A stretch of 64,000 bases of DNA, from positions 24,347,253-24,411,252 of the forward strand of contig CM075939.1 in assembly GCA_038030265.1 (NCBI GenBank), in the 5' to 3' direction. Position numbers and translations under genes: made by a program. Source of the stretch: Corythucha ciliata (Eukaryota > Arthropoda > Insecta > Hemiptera > Tingidae). Shown one piece after another: positions 1-13,000 of this stretch. Each line of letters begins with the position of its first letter. The first letter of the stretch is position 1. The notes under the pieces are model-generated. The model ran no database searches and was not told the DNA's origin. It saw nothing but the letters and a program-made list of their open reading frames with translations.

Positions 1-194
1 AACTACTCGCTCAGTGTGTTCGAGTCATTAATGATCGAAAAACAGCTACATTTAAGATGCAATATCCAAAATCCATGAACTGGGTTTTCATATTGCCAAT
101 ACGAACCAGCCAATATGTGCCAAATTAGATAATACTAGTCAAACGTTTCTAGATAGAATGAAACCCAAGTGATTTGGTTCAAGAAAATGCCGAT

Positions 195-690
195 ATGAAC
201 GATCCAAACGGTTTTGAATAAGAGTCTGCACGTTAGTGAAAATATTGATTTGAAAGAGTCAGAATCGTGATTTTGGCTTTGAAAGAGCCAAAGTCACGAA
301 ATTTGTCCTTAGAAAGAGCCAAACACGCGAAATTGCATTTTTTAAAAACCAAACGCTAATAAATTTTAATTTTTAATAAAGAGCCAAACCCGCTAAGTTG
401 GTTAACAGATAGCTAATGAATTCGTTTTTACAGAAGCCAACTCATGGACTTTGTTTTTTGTATTGCCACAAAAACCACAATTAGGTTTTCATGTGAATTG
501 GGGTTTTGAGTGGGGAAAATCCCAAGTTAGGTGTTGGTTTAGGTAAGAGCAAACTGCTAAATTGGTTCTTCCGAGGAAAATTCCGTGATGTTTTAGTAAA
601 AGTCAAACCTGCGAAATTTAGTTTTTGAATAAGCCATATGGATGGTAGTGAAATTTGCTTTTTGTATGAGCGAAACCTCCATAATTGTTT
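195..690 (-). repeat. Degenerate tandem repeat, family B
   Basis: A run of diverged ~28-32-bp units. In this orientation they read roughly GAAAGAGCCAAACCCGCGAA followed by ATTGGTTTT. Units vary strongly but keep the cores GAGCCAAA and CGCGAAATT. The same family recurs on either strand across the window. No coding signal is seen; open frames here are chance. Confidence 0.75.
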
Positions 691-879
691 ATTTTCTTTA
701 TGAAATAGTCGGTCCAAGTCATTTTAGGTTTGCCAACCCGGTATGTATAAGTCCCGGTATGTAAAATTTTGTCCCGCGTCCCGGGCAAGGTCATCCCGGA
801 ACGCAATTTTGTCCCGGATTTTGCTATACTTTCTAAAAAATTGACACTGGGCATTATAATAATTTTATTCTGGGAATAA

Positions 880-2600
880 AGGTGCGCGTGAACCTGCGGT
901 TTTTGTGGTTCACTTTTTCTGTGGTTAGACTTTTGTGGTCAGGGCTTTTTGTGGTTGGAGCTCTTTGGAGTCCAAGCTTTTATGGTTAGAGTATTTTCCC
1001 GACCGCCTACTTGTCCCTCTGTGAAACGCCCACTTCACGCACTGAGTGCTGTTAGAGTGGCCGTCGCTGACAACAGCCAACGGGGTGAGGCGGTCGATAA
1101 CCCGGTCTTGCACGTGTGTCGGCCCACACCCATCTCATGTCGTACGACGGCGATCGTCGCTTTTCTCACAATGGGAAAAGGTCACATTGACTGACCTAAC
1201 CCATTGGTCCCAGTACAAGACACAAACCGGGTTAGATACGTTGTGGTTAAGTGCGTTCTGTGGTTGAGCGTTTCTTGTATAGTAAGACCATTTTGGGGTT
1301 AGTGCAATACTGGTTAAAGGTTTTTTGTGGTTGAAGCATTTTGTTTTACTTTCGCATTTTGAGATTATTGCTGCTTTCTGTGATTCGAGAATTTTGTGAT
1401 CGGAGCTTGTTACAGGGGTCGAAAATTCGGACATCCTTGTAACGAAGGTTTGAGGTTAGATATTCTTGTGGTTAGAGCATTTTGTTGTAGGAGCTTCTTA
1501 GGGATGCGGCTTTCGTTATTTTGGCCTTTTTGACGAGGTTCATGTTTTTGTGGTTCACTTTTTCTGGGGTCAGACTTTTTGTGGTCCGAGCGCTTTGTTA
1601 TTTGCGCATTCTGGGGTTGTTGCTTGTTGTAGTTCAAGCTTTTTGTGGAGTATTTATTTTGTGGTTAGAGCATTTTGGAGTTGCGGCTTTCGGCGGCGTT
1701 TGGTTTCTCCGCGCGGGTTCAAATTTTTGTGGTTCAATTTTTCTTCGCTAAACTATTTGTGATCAGGACTTGATTTGGTTAGCCAAATCTTTTGTGGTTA
1801 GAGCATTTTTTGGTTATAAAGCATTTTGTGGTTAGAGGAATTTTGGGTTGGAGCATTTTGTGGTTAAGTGCTTTCTGGGGATGAGTGTTTCTTGTAGTAA
1901 AAGCTTTTTGTGGTTATAATGCTTCTTTGGTTAAAGGTTTTTATGGTTAGACCTTTTGTTATTAGGGCATTTAGTTATTTGCGCATATTGGAGTAGCTGT
2001 TTTTTTTTTGTTGTTCGAGCTTCTTAGGGATGCAGCTTTTCGCTATTTTGGTACTATAGGGGTTCAAGTTTTTTGTGGGTCAATTTGTTCGTGGTTAGAC
2101 CTTATGATATCAGGGTTTCTTTTAGTTAGAGCTTTTTTAGAACTTGTGATTCTAGTTGCGGGGAGCACAGCATTTTGAGGTCCGTACATTTTGCGGTTAC
2201 AGCTTAATCTTTTCGTTGGTTTTTTTTAGCATTTCGGGGTTCAAAAGGCGTTAGAGGACTTGGGCGAAAAGGCGTAGTTAGAGGACTTTGTATAGGTGCT
2301 TTTTGTGGATAGAACTTTTGAGGCTAGAGCTTCATTTTGTTTAAACCTCTTCGTTGTTCGAGCTTTTTGGCGTTCATGTTTTTTCATTTTATTTTTTTCA
2401 CGGTTAAACGTTCATGTGGTCAGATCTTTCTACGGTTAGAGCTTTCTCTGGTTAGATATTTTTGGGATTACAGATTTCTGTGGTCCGAGCTTTTAGGTTT
2501 TTTTTTTTTTTTTTTACTTCAATGTTTTTGTGGTCAGAGCATATTTTGGTTAAGAACATTTTGTGTATAGAACTTCTTGTGGTTAGAGTTGTTCGAGCTC
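880..2600 (+). repeat. Degenerate tandem repeat, family C
   Basis: Units of about 22-30 bp built on TTTTGTGGTTAGAGCATTTT recur throughout, interrupted at about 990-1230 by a unique block containing palindromic pieces. T/G-rich strand asymmetry is strong over 1.5 kb. Open frames in it translate to repetitive Phe/Leu/Val/Cys-rich peptides and look like artefacts of the repeat. A short inverted piece of the same family lies at about 50170-50250. Confidence 0.75.
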
Positions 2601-2603
2601 AAG

Positions 2604-3839
2604 CACGTCCTTCGCGAGTGACCTCTATGACGACACTTCAAGTCGAATGTCCCGCTTTTTTCCTTTTTGTCCCGGCAAATTTTGGACTTTGAATTGAACT
2701 TTTTGTCCCGATTTTGTCAAGTAAGTATCTAGTTGTTAACCCTACTCATCTAAAGGGGCTAAAACATGCCCCTTTCCAGGGAACCCCTAAAAGGATTACT
2801 TTCACTCAGCTCATAAAAGGGACTAAATTATTCTTAATTGCATTGACCATTTAAATATTGTTTCAGTACTCTTGAATTTCAGCCTTCCTGGGGGGGGGGG
2901 GGGCCGGAGCGGATTGCGGAATTCATATTATTGTACTTGCGTAAACGAGTCATGCATCTGCTCCCCACCCCCCACCAATCGTTGACAGTAGACGCTTAGC
3001 GCGCCAAAAAGGAGCGAGTTATACGAGTCACCCGTTCACTGTTATTTTGTCCGCGAGAAACGAGAAAGTACAGTTGGCGAAGGACTTTTGTGAACTTGTC
3101 TCCCTTCTTCTTCAGTCTCTCGTTTCTTCAATTATTAAAAGATTCTTCCGATGAAGGACATCAAACTAACGATAATACTAAAAAACGAGGTCACGAACGC
3201 TTTGATTTCAAGCACGGCCTACGCGACGGGCCGACTTTGGCTTCTTATCGTGTTTCATCCCCCTGCCCATTTGTCGAGGGGTTGAGGGGGGTTGCTGATA
3301 ACAACCTAAAATCCAGTTGGTGGGAAAGGTGTGAAGGAGAGAGAGAAAAAATCTGAAGTAGCTGTTTAGTAGTGTGGAAAAACGGGGGCGATTTGAGTCG
3401 TTCCTCGACGCCAGTTTGCAAACTGCCGAGTGGGGAAGAGTTTTTATATTTTTATTTTTGGTAGTTGTGTTGTACGAAGGGTTTGTTTGATATTATTGTG
3501 GACGCAAGCAGGATCTCAAGAGTGCAAAGATAAAACACTGTAGGAGTCATGAACTGAGTGTCGGGTCGCTGTGCTATTATGTGCGGTTTTTCACCTTCGC
3601 GAGCGGATTCAACCATAATTCTAGGAAGTGATGTCATCCGTGTACTAATCGCTCCCCTCTCTTTTACATAAAAAAAAAGAAGAAAAAAATTGAGGGTGAA
3701 GTCACAAGGGCTTGTTCTCGCCAGTTGACATACATCTGCTGAAGTGAAAAATTCTAAAATCGTAACGGGCTAACAATGCGATTTCTTCGCATTAGATTTT
3801 TCACAATTAATTTAATTTGTTTTACTTAAAATTTCCATC
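2604..3839. other. Gene-free stretch, possible upstream region
   Basis: No recognised gene. It contains a 14-G run at 2890-2903 and, from about 3000 on, more complex sequence that may include the promoter and 5' UTR of the small gene starting at 3840. An open frame at 3090-3356 has no family resemblance. Confidence 0.4.
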
Positions 3840-4306
3840 ATGTTTGGCGTTTCGAATTCGGCGTCCAAGAGTTTCAGCCTCGCTAATATCATTGAAGAGC
3901 AGCTGAGCAACATCACACTCGGCGGTGCTAACCAGCTTCATTTGGATTCTGACAGCAATGTGCTTTCGGTAATATTCTTTTGCAAATCTTGTTGGATGTG
4001 GGGGGGGGGGTTGTGGTATTAATTGGTTTGAGCATTATACAGCCTTTGGTGTCACATAAGCCGGCGTCTCCTGCTACAGCGTCCCCATTCCTTGGGGGGG
4101 CCTTGTTGATCGATAAAACAACTCCCGAAGAAAACATTTCGAATTACCGAATTGGTGATGAAATTGATATTACGTTAGAGGAAGCCAACGTCCTGAAAGT
4201 CGCAAATTTGATCAGCACTTTTGCGGAAACGTTAATTAAATCAAGCTCCTCTCTTGTTTACCATCAGACGGAAACAACAACAACAACCACCCTCAAATTT
4301 CCTTAA
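3840..4306 (+). CDS. Unrecognised small protein, two exons, 130 aa
   Basis: Exon 1 is 3840-3968, starting at an ATG and ending in a GT donor (TCG|gtaata). The intron 3969-4042 is 74 bp, typical for this window, and ends in TATACAG. Exon 2 is 4043-4306 and ends in TAA. The junction is phase 0 and gives 130 residues. The N-terminal part is serine-rich (SKSFSLANIIEEQL), followed by a Pro/Ala/Ser stretch, an acidic segment (GDEIDITLEEANVLKVANLI) that may form a helix, and a short threonine run near the end. Codon composition is more gene-like than the flanking repeats, and AATAAA follows at 4442-4447. I recognise no family. Because the exon 1 donor is phase 0 and the DDHD1 exon near 10 kb could begin in phase 0 at 10020, exon 1 could also be an alternative first exon of DDHD1. 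Confidence 0.45.
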
Positions 4307-6019
4307 TTGCTTATTCGTGATGGACAGTATAATGAAAAATTAAAACCGTCCCCTTCTTGTAAACCATTGACCTTATCCCCCACCCCCTTCCAGGTCCTGT
4401 GGCAATCAATTTTCCTTCAATTTGCAACGGTGGATAATTGTAATAAAAGGCTATGAATAATTCATAGATCTCGTGTCTCCAACACTTAAAAATTTAAACG
4501 ACATTATTCATAGAAAAAAAAATGATCTTGTGGAAGGTAAACGAAAATTATGTCCACAAGTTTTTGTTTTTGCATCGTAGCGCGAGCAACCTTGGACGCC
4601 ACACACACACAAAATGGGGAAGAATCCCCAACCTTCTTCACACTGACCTACATAGCCTACTTGAAGTGCTGTGCTTCTCGGGGACAAATTAGCTCAGTGC
4701 AGAGCAGTAGAGCACCCCTTTCCGAGAAATAGAACGTTAAAAATTGATCCGAAGATTAAATTATTTTCTCCTCTTCAGTGGCGTAAAGAGCACGTGCAGT
4801 TGGATCAACGATAATCTCGGCGAATGAATCCAAGCGTTTTTCTTTCAGAAAGAAGGATCTTGGGCTTGAGGGGGCCTTTGTAGAGGTTCTGTATGTGCAT
4901 ACTGCTCGAGCCTTTTTTTGGGGTAGGCGACCGCCAAGGAGCCCTGATCCATGGGGGGGGGGGGGCAGGTTGGAATAAAAAGCATTACATAAATCTTTCA
5001 GGAGTTACACTCAACTTAGTTTTTTCAGTCAGATAAACTTTTGTTAAAACCACGAAATAGGCATTTTGAAATGGCCAAACCCACAAAATAATGATTTGCA
5101 AAGGAGAGAAAATCCGCGGAATTGGGGTTTAACAGAGCTAAGATCCAAATAACTTGGGTTTTGAAGAATTATGCGCCCCGCGAAATTGGATTTTCGAATC
5201 GAGAAAATCCGTTACAATGGGGAACTTGCATGAATGTCGGATTCGGGAGAAAAGTATACCGGTGAATTGGCACATGGACAGAAGAATATCAACGGTAGTT
5301 GCAGCCCGATTGGTGCATTTGGCGATTTTTAAATACATTTCAAAGTTCTTCAAGAGGGGATATATGGTACGAGGGGAAATGACGTCGATCCCTACTTTTG
5401 AAGCATGTGATTAGGGCACTCTAACATTTTTTGTTTACAAATAACAAGAAAAATTGTCCCCCTAAAAATGTGTCTACCCCCCTCTTCCTCACACCATTCA
5501 TTTCATTAAATAGGCTTTGACGTTATCAAATCCCCACTCAAAATTTTTACAAATCCGCTCTAAAAAAATCCTTGATTGATTTCAATGTTTAATGTGAGCA
5601 ATAGCATTGTGGAAGAGCCTTCATCAAGAAACACCAGTGCTTGAAAAATGTGCAAGTTCCCCATTCGCTTTTGAAGGCGCCAGATCCACAAAAAGGGGGT
5701 CTTGAAAGAGCCAAACATGCAAATGCGAGATTGGCGTGTTTGACCCACAGTACGAAACTTGAACATGCTTGAACTTTGCCCTAGACAGCGACCATTCGAC
5801 CCCAGAAACGTGTCCCTAAGGAGTTGACTCAAACTGCGCTTAAAGTCTGCAGCCGCAGTTCTGAGACATAAAATTTTCTATTTGAGGTTAATCTGATCGT
5901 GTCCCGGTCAAGTTTGTGAGATTGTGAGTTGAAAAGGATCTTTCCGCGTCCGGCTCCTCCGTTTCAGCACTTTTTACGGCCACAGATGCGAGCAGAATAT
6001 AGTGATATTGGCTGGACTA
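4307..6019. other. Gene-free stretch with some family B repeat
   Basis: No gene seen. AATAAA at 4442-4447 may end the upstream small gene. Poly-G occurs at about 4953-4965. Family B repeat units in minus orientation occur at about 5030-5220 and 5640-5730. Confidence 0.5.
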
Positions 6020-6400
6020 GTAAAATTTCCTATCCATAAAGTGCGAAAATTGCCTCTGTAGGACGCAAATGAACAGTTTACCCATTTTTTCCAGTGTGAG
6101 TGTGCCACTTTTAGAGCGTGAATAGCCAAGTACAATCCTATTTTAGGCCACGAATCGTCAGTTAAATCATTTTCAAGGCGTGAAGGCTCAGTTTGGCCAT
6201 TTTTCCGCGGAAAAATGTTCGATTTTCAGTTTAAAGTCAGGATTAATGTGTTTATGCCTTTTCAAAGCACAAATAGTCAGTTTAACCATTTAAAGGCCGC
6301 GCAAAGTCAGCTTTGGCAATTTTATGAAGTGAATAGTCAGTTTGACCATTTTCGCGGTGCAAACTGTCAGTATGACCATACTGAAAGTTGACCCTGCAAT
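6020..6400 (+). repeat. Degenerate tandem repeat, family D
   Basis: Units of about 28-32 bp with the core GCGAATAGTCAGTTTGACCA plus TTTT. The array continues at about 6600-6745 after the inserted MITE, and the family recurs at 19440-19640 and 22610-23040. Confidence 0.7.
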
Positions 6401-6409
6401 TGACTAATA

Positions 6410-6586
6410 GCGTTTTCCATTTGCATAAAATTCATGTCTGGAGCCGAGCATTTCCACCCGTCTTCTCGGAATTATATCAATCGGAATTATATCATAAATA
6501 CAAAATAAAAAAAAAAAAAATGGTTATGGAGAAGACGGGTTGAAATGCTCGGCTCCAGAGCTGAATTGTATGCCAATGGAAAACGC
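6410..6586. mobile_element. MITE, GCGTTTTCC family, copy 1
   Basis: Inverted repeat of about 55-60 bp per arm: GCGTTTTCCATTTGCATAAA at the left is matched by the reverse complement of the right end, and the arms continue through GGAGCCGAGCATTTC and CCCGTCTTCTC. It has no coding capacity and sits inside a family D array. Copies 2 and 3 are at 14237-14345 and 23690-23828. Confidence 0.8.
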
Positions 6587-6829
6587 CATAAAATGACAGA
6601 CTTGTGCCCTGAAAGTATCAAAATGACTGTCATTCACTGTCATTTTATTCAATTGCTGGGTACGAACTCAGTTCAGCAAAGTCAGTTTTGCCATTTACAG
6701 GGCGCGAATAGTAAGCCAAGCCAAGCCGCGAATGTTCAGCTTAGGACGACTGGGATCATTTTTCAGGTGTAGGGATATATAAAAATGTTCCTTTTTTTGT
6801 CCCACTTTTCGGCTCCAACTTTGTGACGT

Positions 6830-7360
6830 CTGGTGGTCAGGGTGGTTGGGGAACCAAAGTTTTGCGGGTTTCAGGTCTTTCAAAACTAAATCTTGTGGAT
6901 ATGTCTCGTTCAAATCACGATTTCACTGGTTTTGCTTGTTAAAACCCCAAATTTCGGGGTTTGACTCTTTCAAAACCAAGCATGGGTTTGGACTTTTGCT
7001 CATTCAAACCTCAATTTCGTGGGTTTGGCTCCCTTAAAAGCCAATTTCGGGGGTTTTCGCCTTGTCAAAAAACCAAATTCCTTGGCCTTACCTCTCAATT
7101 CTGCTGGTAGTTTGACGAAAAAACAAATTCCGTGACTTTGCTTTTTTCAAACCCCAGTTTTGTCGGAGATTTTCGCTCTTACATAATGGAATTTCTCTGA
7201 TTTGGCACCTTCAAGATATAATTTGACTGACTTTTTTCTATTTCAAACCCCAATTTCAGGAATTTTCACGCTTTTCAGAACCAAAATCCGTGGTATTAGC
7301 TCTTGATAAAATCAGTTTGCCGCAAATTTTCGCTCTTTCATAACCAACCAAATTGCAATT
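6830..7360 (+). repeat. Degenerate tandem repeat, family B
   Basis: About 18 diverged units in plus orientation, roughly TTTCGCGGGTTTGGCTCTTT followed by CAAAACCAA. The period is about 29 bp. Confidence 0.8.
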
Positions 7361-8029
7361 CGTCAGGCATTGGACAATGTCGTGGCCTTGGCCGGCTAGC
7401 CCGGGTTCTCCGTGGTCGCTAAAAAAAAACAAAAACGAACAAAACCTTCGAAACTTGCAATTTTACGAAAATAAAGACCAGAAATTTGCAATCCCGGAGA
7501 TTTTTAGCTCACAGTGACTTTGTACATAGTAATTTCGGGGCTATGTTTTCCTGTGCCAGGCTTTCCTCGCTTTCGGGACTGGCTAGACTGGGCTCTACGC
7601 TCACTATAAACAAAAAAAAGACCCCGGAAATTGCAATTTCGCGAAATTAGATTTTAAAAAACTGGCTATTTCGCTTATATTTGAACCCAAAACTTGCAAT
7701 TTTGCTGATTTCAAACTTCAAAAATGTATCAGTTCGACGGCAGCGCGACTCCAGTGTTGGAATTCAGCGTCTGACGTGAGCATCTCGTTATTGCAGCCTG
7801 TACTGTTAGCACGATCACGACCGCAATTTTGGTCCAATTTGGGCAACTTTGTCCTAAAAATCGATTGCTTAAATATAACGTTGATTGGATGATGGAATTA
7901 ATTTAATCTGGGGTCTGCTACTAAATTAAAGACACAGTTCCCTTGACCGTTTCTTGTTTTTAGGAAGTATAGAGTATTTCTGGCGCCCTGTTGGCCAGTT
8001 ATGACGCAATGATACCCAGACAGATAGGA
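7361..8029. other. Gene-free stretch with low-copy repeats
   Basis: No gene seen. At about 7800-7860 is an inverted, partial match to a dispersed repeat also seen near 28780-28830 and 51270-51585 (shared core ATCGTGCTAACA on the opposite strand). Scattered GAAATTGCAATTTCGCG pieces resemble families B and F. Confidence 0.45.
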
Positions 8030-9060
8030 TAAACCGTAAGTTTAGCGCCAATTGAGTCGTAATAGCCAGTTTGGGTCGATAACACTTGAGCTTTGTGCCC
8101 TAAGTTGTGAGTTATTTTATAACACAAATCGTTTCATAGTGCCCAATTAGTAGGTAATTAGAAACTGAGATAGCTAGTACTTGTCGGGGCCCTGCAACTG
8201 GTCCACACTGCAACTAGTCTACTAGTCTTGTAGACCATTTGAAAGTCCTGGGGCCTATTTTTTGAAAGTACTTTTCAACTCTTCTCTTTTCTCTTTGCAG
8301 TTTTTTCAACTCTTTCCATGTGACAAATTTGAAGAGTGCAAAGTGTAGAGTTGAAAAGTACTTTCAAAAAATAGGCCCCTGGTCTTGCAACTAGTTCAAA
8401 AGTATTGTGGACCAGATGCAATAGCTGTTCTTTCAACTGGTCTACGAGATTTTCAGACCAGTTGCCATGAGGACCAGTTGAAGTAGACCCTACTCTCCTA
8501 TCCCCCGAACAACCGAAAGTTGGGATAACGTCAGTTTTGAGGGGTCAAAGAACCATTTTTTCTTATGAAAGAAAGTTCCTTTCTTCGATGTAACATGTTC
8601 GGGTTTTTTCACCCCATAAAAGTGTGTTCTGGCGCTATAATACTCAGTTTTGTTGGTTAAACAAAGAGTCGTGACGCCAATATTGTCCCACAGTGGTCCG
8701 TTTTGGGATGGTAATGCTCAGTTTCGTGGCCTAAACGTTCAGCTGTGATACCAATAAACAGCTGTGACGTTATAATAGGCCCGTAATGAGTTTAGTGCTG
8801 GGAATATTCAATTTTGTGGGATAAACAGCTAGTCGAGTTGGCAATTGGCCTATAATCGCCCATTAGGACGATAATGCTTAATTTTGTAAGTTACACAGCG
8901 AGCTATGATGCCATTTGGCCCACGATGTCCAATTTTGGGCTGCTAGCTCTTATTGGGTTTTGGCTGAACGGCGAGTTATGGTGTCAATTGGCTTATAGTG
9001 GAGCTGGTGGCCGATAATTCCAAGTTTCGCGGGCTAAAAAAATAAAGAACGATTTTTTGT
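8030..9060 (+). repeat. Degenerate tandem repeat, family E (longer unit)
   Basis: Recurring blocks combine AATTTTGTGGGCTAAACAGC, GAGTTATGATGCCAATTGGC and CATAATG, with an irregular spacing of roughly 70-95 bp. A MITE at 8250-8379 interrupts it. No coding signal. Confidence 0.65.
8250..8379. mobile_element. MITE with ~35-bp terminal inverted repeats
   Basis: The left arm GGGGCCTATTTTTTGAAAGT, continuing ACTTTTCAACTC, is matched inversely at the right end. The element is 130 bp and non-coding. The flanks contain short CTAGTC/CTGGTC repeats. Confidence 0.75.
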
Positions 9061-9109
9061 CAATTGGAGCAACGAGTAGTTTATTTGGGCCGAAAAATAA
9101 TATTTCAGG

Positions 9110-10004
9110 TCAAAGTTTCTTGTTTGTTGCAGGCTAGAGAATTTATGAGGCCCAAATTGCTGTTTTTTTTGTTTTTTTTACCAAACAAGCCAAAAATGGC
9201 TGCGGGGGTGGTAAATTTTCTTTTTTTGGCAGAATAGTTAAATGTGGAGAAGGGAATGGATTTTTGATTTCGTGAGTCGAAGAAAAGTTGTTGGGGGAAA
9301 AAATGAACAATTTTTGGTCTTGAAGTCATTTTTTGGACGCGTATCTATTTCTTTTTTCAAAATCTCCACTTTCCGTTTTTTAAATTTTTTTTTATGTCGT
9401 TGAAAACAAGAAAAGAACCGATTGTCCGAAATCCGAGGTGAGTAGCCCCGCACAGAGTGGGGCGAAAGAGAGCCCCTCCCCTCACATTCAGTTTGTGCTA
9501 GAGACAGAGATTTCCAAAACAAACGTCCGTGAAGGCTTTCGGGGTTCCCCAGAAAAGGTCTAAAGGTTTGACATGAAAGCGGACAAGTGGAGGATATCTT
9601 TTTCCTCTCAAGAAAAAAATTATTGTTCCATAATAATCTTCCTCTTTTGTTCGATGTTATTATCTTCGTCCCTGGAGGGGAATTTAGGCTGACCATTTAT
9701 TTGACGAGTGATCAAGTTTAGCAAAAAAATTATCGGAGCCATTCAACTGGAATATTTTCAACATTCTTTTTTTTTATCTTCTTGGACTAATAAAACTCGC
9801 AATAATCCTTTCAAATTGATTCCGTTGTTTGCTTTTACTTTAACGAGCATATTTTGCGTTCTTTGAGAACGTCTTTTTTAAACTTCTCTTCTTCATCGCG
9901 AAAATTAACTTCGTTTATCCTGTGAATTACTCGGAAGTTCATCGGTCGGGTGTGAAGCGTGAATAGCCCTTTGGAATCCTTCGAATTACCTCATTTGTTT
10001 GCTT
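9110..10004. other. Region upstream of DDHD1
   Basis: T-rich, with no recognised gene. A minus-strand open frame at 9238-9696 has no family resemblance. DDHD1 upstream or 5' UTR sequence could lie here; no promoter motif was identified with confidence. Confidence 0.35.
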
Positions 10005-13000
10005 ATGATTCCTCAACAGGCGCTTGAAGACTCACAATCTGAGTCGAGCAGTCATTCAGACCTTGAGGCGAGATCAACGCCTACTGGAGGCCTCATCAAG
10101 GGAGCCGTTAGCAGTTTCCTAGATGATGCCTCCGGAGGCGCTACGCCTCCACTGTCAGTTCCGCCGCTTGATGTTGACAAAGTTGTCGACAAATTGGCCG
10201 TCGCTGAAGTCAGGTAAGAAAAAAACAACCTCTCCTACATTTTCCGCCAAGAGAATTCGTTGGGATTCAAACCGTTCATCTCTCTCAAATTCAACAGATG
10301 GTTTTATAAAGAGTCCGGAAGTAAAAATTGGACAGCGTTCGGTGGTTTCGACTCATTGTCAATAGAGACGGCTTTCTCAAAGCTACCGCCCGACCAACAG
10401 GGCCCGCGGAAGAGTAGCCCTAAGACTGACTCGGCGACGGGTTCGCTGGTCGAAGATGTCAACGTTACCTCACCCTCTACTTCGTCGAATTCATCATCGA
10501 CGACACCTCAGGGAACAGCGTCCGACTCTCCCAGAGTTCTTGTTTTCGGCGGACTTTTCGAATTAGATTTTCCATCCAGAACTTGCTCTTCTATTTATTG
10601 GCCAGGTATGAAAGGGCGGAAAGGGATTTTTCAATAAATCGATGCTCACTGAATTTTTTTCCTTTAGGTGAAAGGTTTATCGTTACTAGGGGGACTTGGT
10701 TTTATGAGTCTTGGCAACCTCTAGAAGAAGAAGCTGCTGATTTGATTGAACGAGATCATTTAGCTACTTTCCTAGGGAAAAAACCAGTTGACTTCCCACA
10801 CGAAGCTAAACGTTAGTTTCTTTTTCAAACGTTTTCTGAGTGGAAACTCTATAATTTCAATTTCGTCACTAGCGCTTCATACCCAGAGCCTTCTAGATTT
10901 TAACGTCGATTGGTACTCAATCAACGAAGTTTACGTTTATAGTCGCGGAACGCCTTCCAAACTCGTCAGAAGTTTCACGAAAAAATTAGGGTATTTTCAA
11001 AGATGTAAGTACATTTTCTCCATTCACCATTGTTTCATTAAACAGAAGATAAATTAATTTTTTCTGTTCAGCCGGAGGAACACGAGTATTACGCGGGTAT
11101 AGAATTCCGGCCACTGGCGAAGACAAACACAAGGATATTTCGCACTTGGTTTTTGTCGTCCATGGAATTGGACAAAAAATGAACATAGGAGCGCAGATCT
11201 TCCGGAATACTTCCGTGTAAGCCAATGTTATCTCTTTTTTGTTATCAAGTTATTTACTCATAAAATGACGTGAGTCATCCTTCGGCCGTTAAGAGGTTTT
11301 CCGAACGCATACAGTGAGATTTTTTTCTCTCGGCGTTGAGTCACTCTCTTCCAAACAGATAATTTTTTTTTTTTTTAAATATTAAAAGTCTTGATAGAGT
11401 CACTACGTCGGGCTTGGATGACAATGAGCTCTTTCTAACGGTTTATGCTTGGAGGTTTTTCGTAATAATTTGGATAAATATTTGTTCTTATTTTGAGTCG
11501 GTTCCTTTCTTAGTGTCTTCGTTTATTTTGAGGGGAAAGTGCATGAAAAAAACTGGTATGCTTACATTTGCTATCTCCGAGGTGGGTGGATTTGTGTTTA
11601 TAGTTTCGTTAGTTATTTGTTTAGGATATTTATCCTGTTTCTGTAGGTATTTTGTCGATTGATGGCTCTGTCTTCGTTCCATCCATTTTCTCACTACTGT
11701 TATATACGTTATAACATATAAACGTAATTAAAACTACTTTACAGCCCTCATCGGGTGGGGAGGGGGGTTTTCCGTCATTTTCTCGAAGATTACTGGTTTG
11801 AGCTAGACGCGTTAGATGAGTCCCTCGGAATGTTCTCGACCGAGAAATACAACCGGTTCCAGCCCAAAACGCAACAGATTGACTGCCAGGGCCCCTTATT
11901 GAGTATCCAAACGAATGTTTTGTGTGGTTGTTGGTATCAGCAGATTTTCTCCACACCGCGAGTGTGTTTTTCATGGCGTGATATCGTGATGGCCAGCGTC
12001 CTTGGGTCTCGCTTTCGTCATTTTTTAAATTTTCGCCCGGTGGTTAACTGAAGCTATGGCGCATGCCCTCCTCCCACCTCATCGTCAATGCGTGTCGGTA
12101 TTTGAGTCAGTTTTAGATCCCTCACTAATAATTTCGTTCGGCCCGATCATTCATAGATGAAATTTCACGGGTTTGTCTGATTAAAAAAAAAACAATTTTG
12201 CGGGTTGGGGTCTTGTAAAAACCAAATTTTGCGCGTTTGACTCCTTCGAAAAACAATTTCGTGGGATTGGCGGTAGGGTTGGAGCGGTTTTTTTGAGAGA
12301 GTGAAACCTAAGAAACTGGGGTTTTGAAAGAGGCAAACCCATACGAAATTCAACTCAAGGGGGGGGGGGTCTCATTCTAAGACCCGATTTTGTGGGTTTG
12401 GCTCTTTAAAAACACAATTTTGAGTGAGTCTTCTTGTGGGTGGGGTAAGGATTCCTATTCATCTTCAAAACCAAATGTCAAGGATTTGGCTCCTTCAAAA
12501 CCACATTTCACGGATTTTCGTATTTGTAAAACACATTTTGCAGGTTCTCAAAAATCAACTTCTTGAAATTGGGAGGGAGGGGGGTCACATTTCCAAAACC
12601 TATTTCGCGGGTTTGACTTTAATGAAAACCAAGATTTGCCAACAGCAAACATTTTGTAAAAAAACAAAAAACTTTTTTTAGTGTTTTCCATCATGTAAAA
12701 ACCAAATTTTACGAATTTGGCTCCTTCATGGGCCTAATTTCGCGGGTTGTAGCTCTCGGGGAGAAAGCGCGAACGTGCTTTCTTGAAGCAATTACGCGAT
12801 AATTGCTATTTAGCGTAATTTGCTAATAACGCGTAAATTGCTAATATCGCGTAAATAATTAGCGTAAATTGCTAGTTTACGACTTGAAGGGGGGAAGAAA
12901 TCTGCAAATTATAAAAGGTAATTAGCGGCTAAAATGGAGAAAACTCCAAAATTCGCGGCTAAAACTGAGTAAAAGCGCTAATTCATGGGTAAAAGTGGAA

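Noticed and set aside
1521..2692. Several hydrophobic Cys/Phe-rich open frames
   Set aside because: All fall in the TTTTGTGGTTAGAGC repeat; the composition is dictated by the repeat.
9238..9696. A 152-aa minus-strand open frame upstream of DDHD1
   Set aside because: No recognisable motif, no plausible splice structure, low-complexity Lys/Phe composition.
11414..12051. Two plus-strand open frames (82 and 98 aa) inside DDHD1 intron 5
   Set aside because: Neither matches the DDHD1 family, and the flanking exons join in frame without them.
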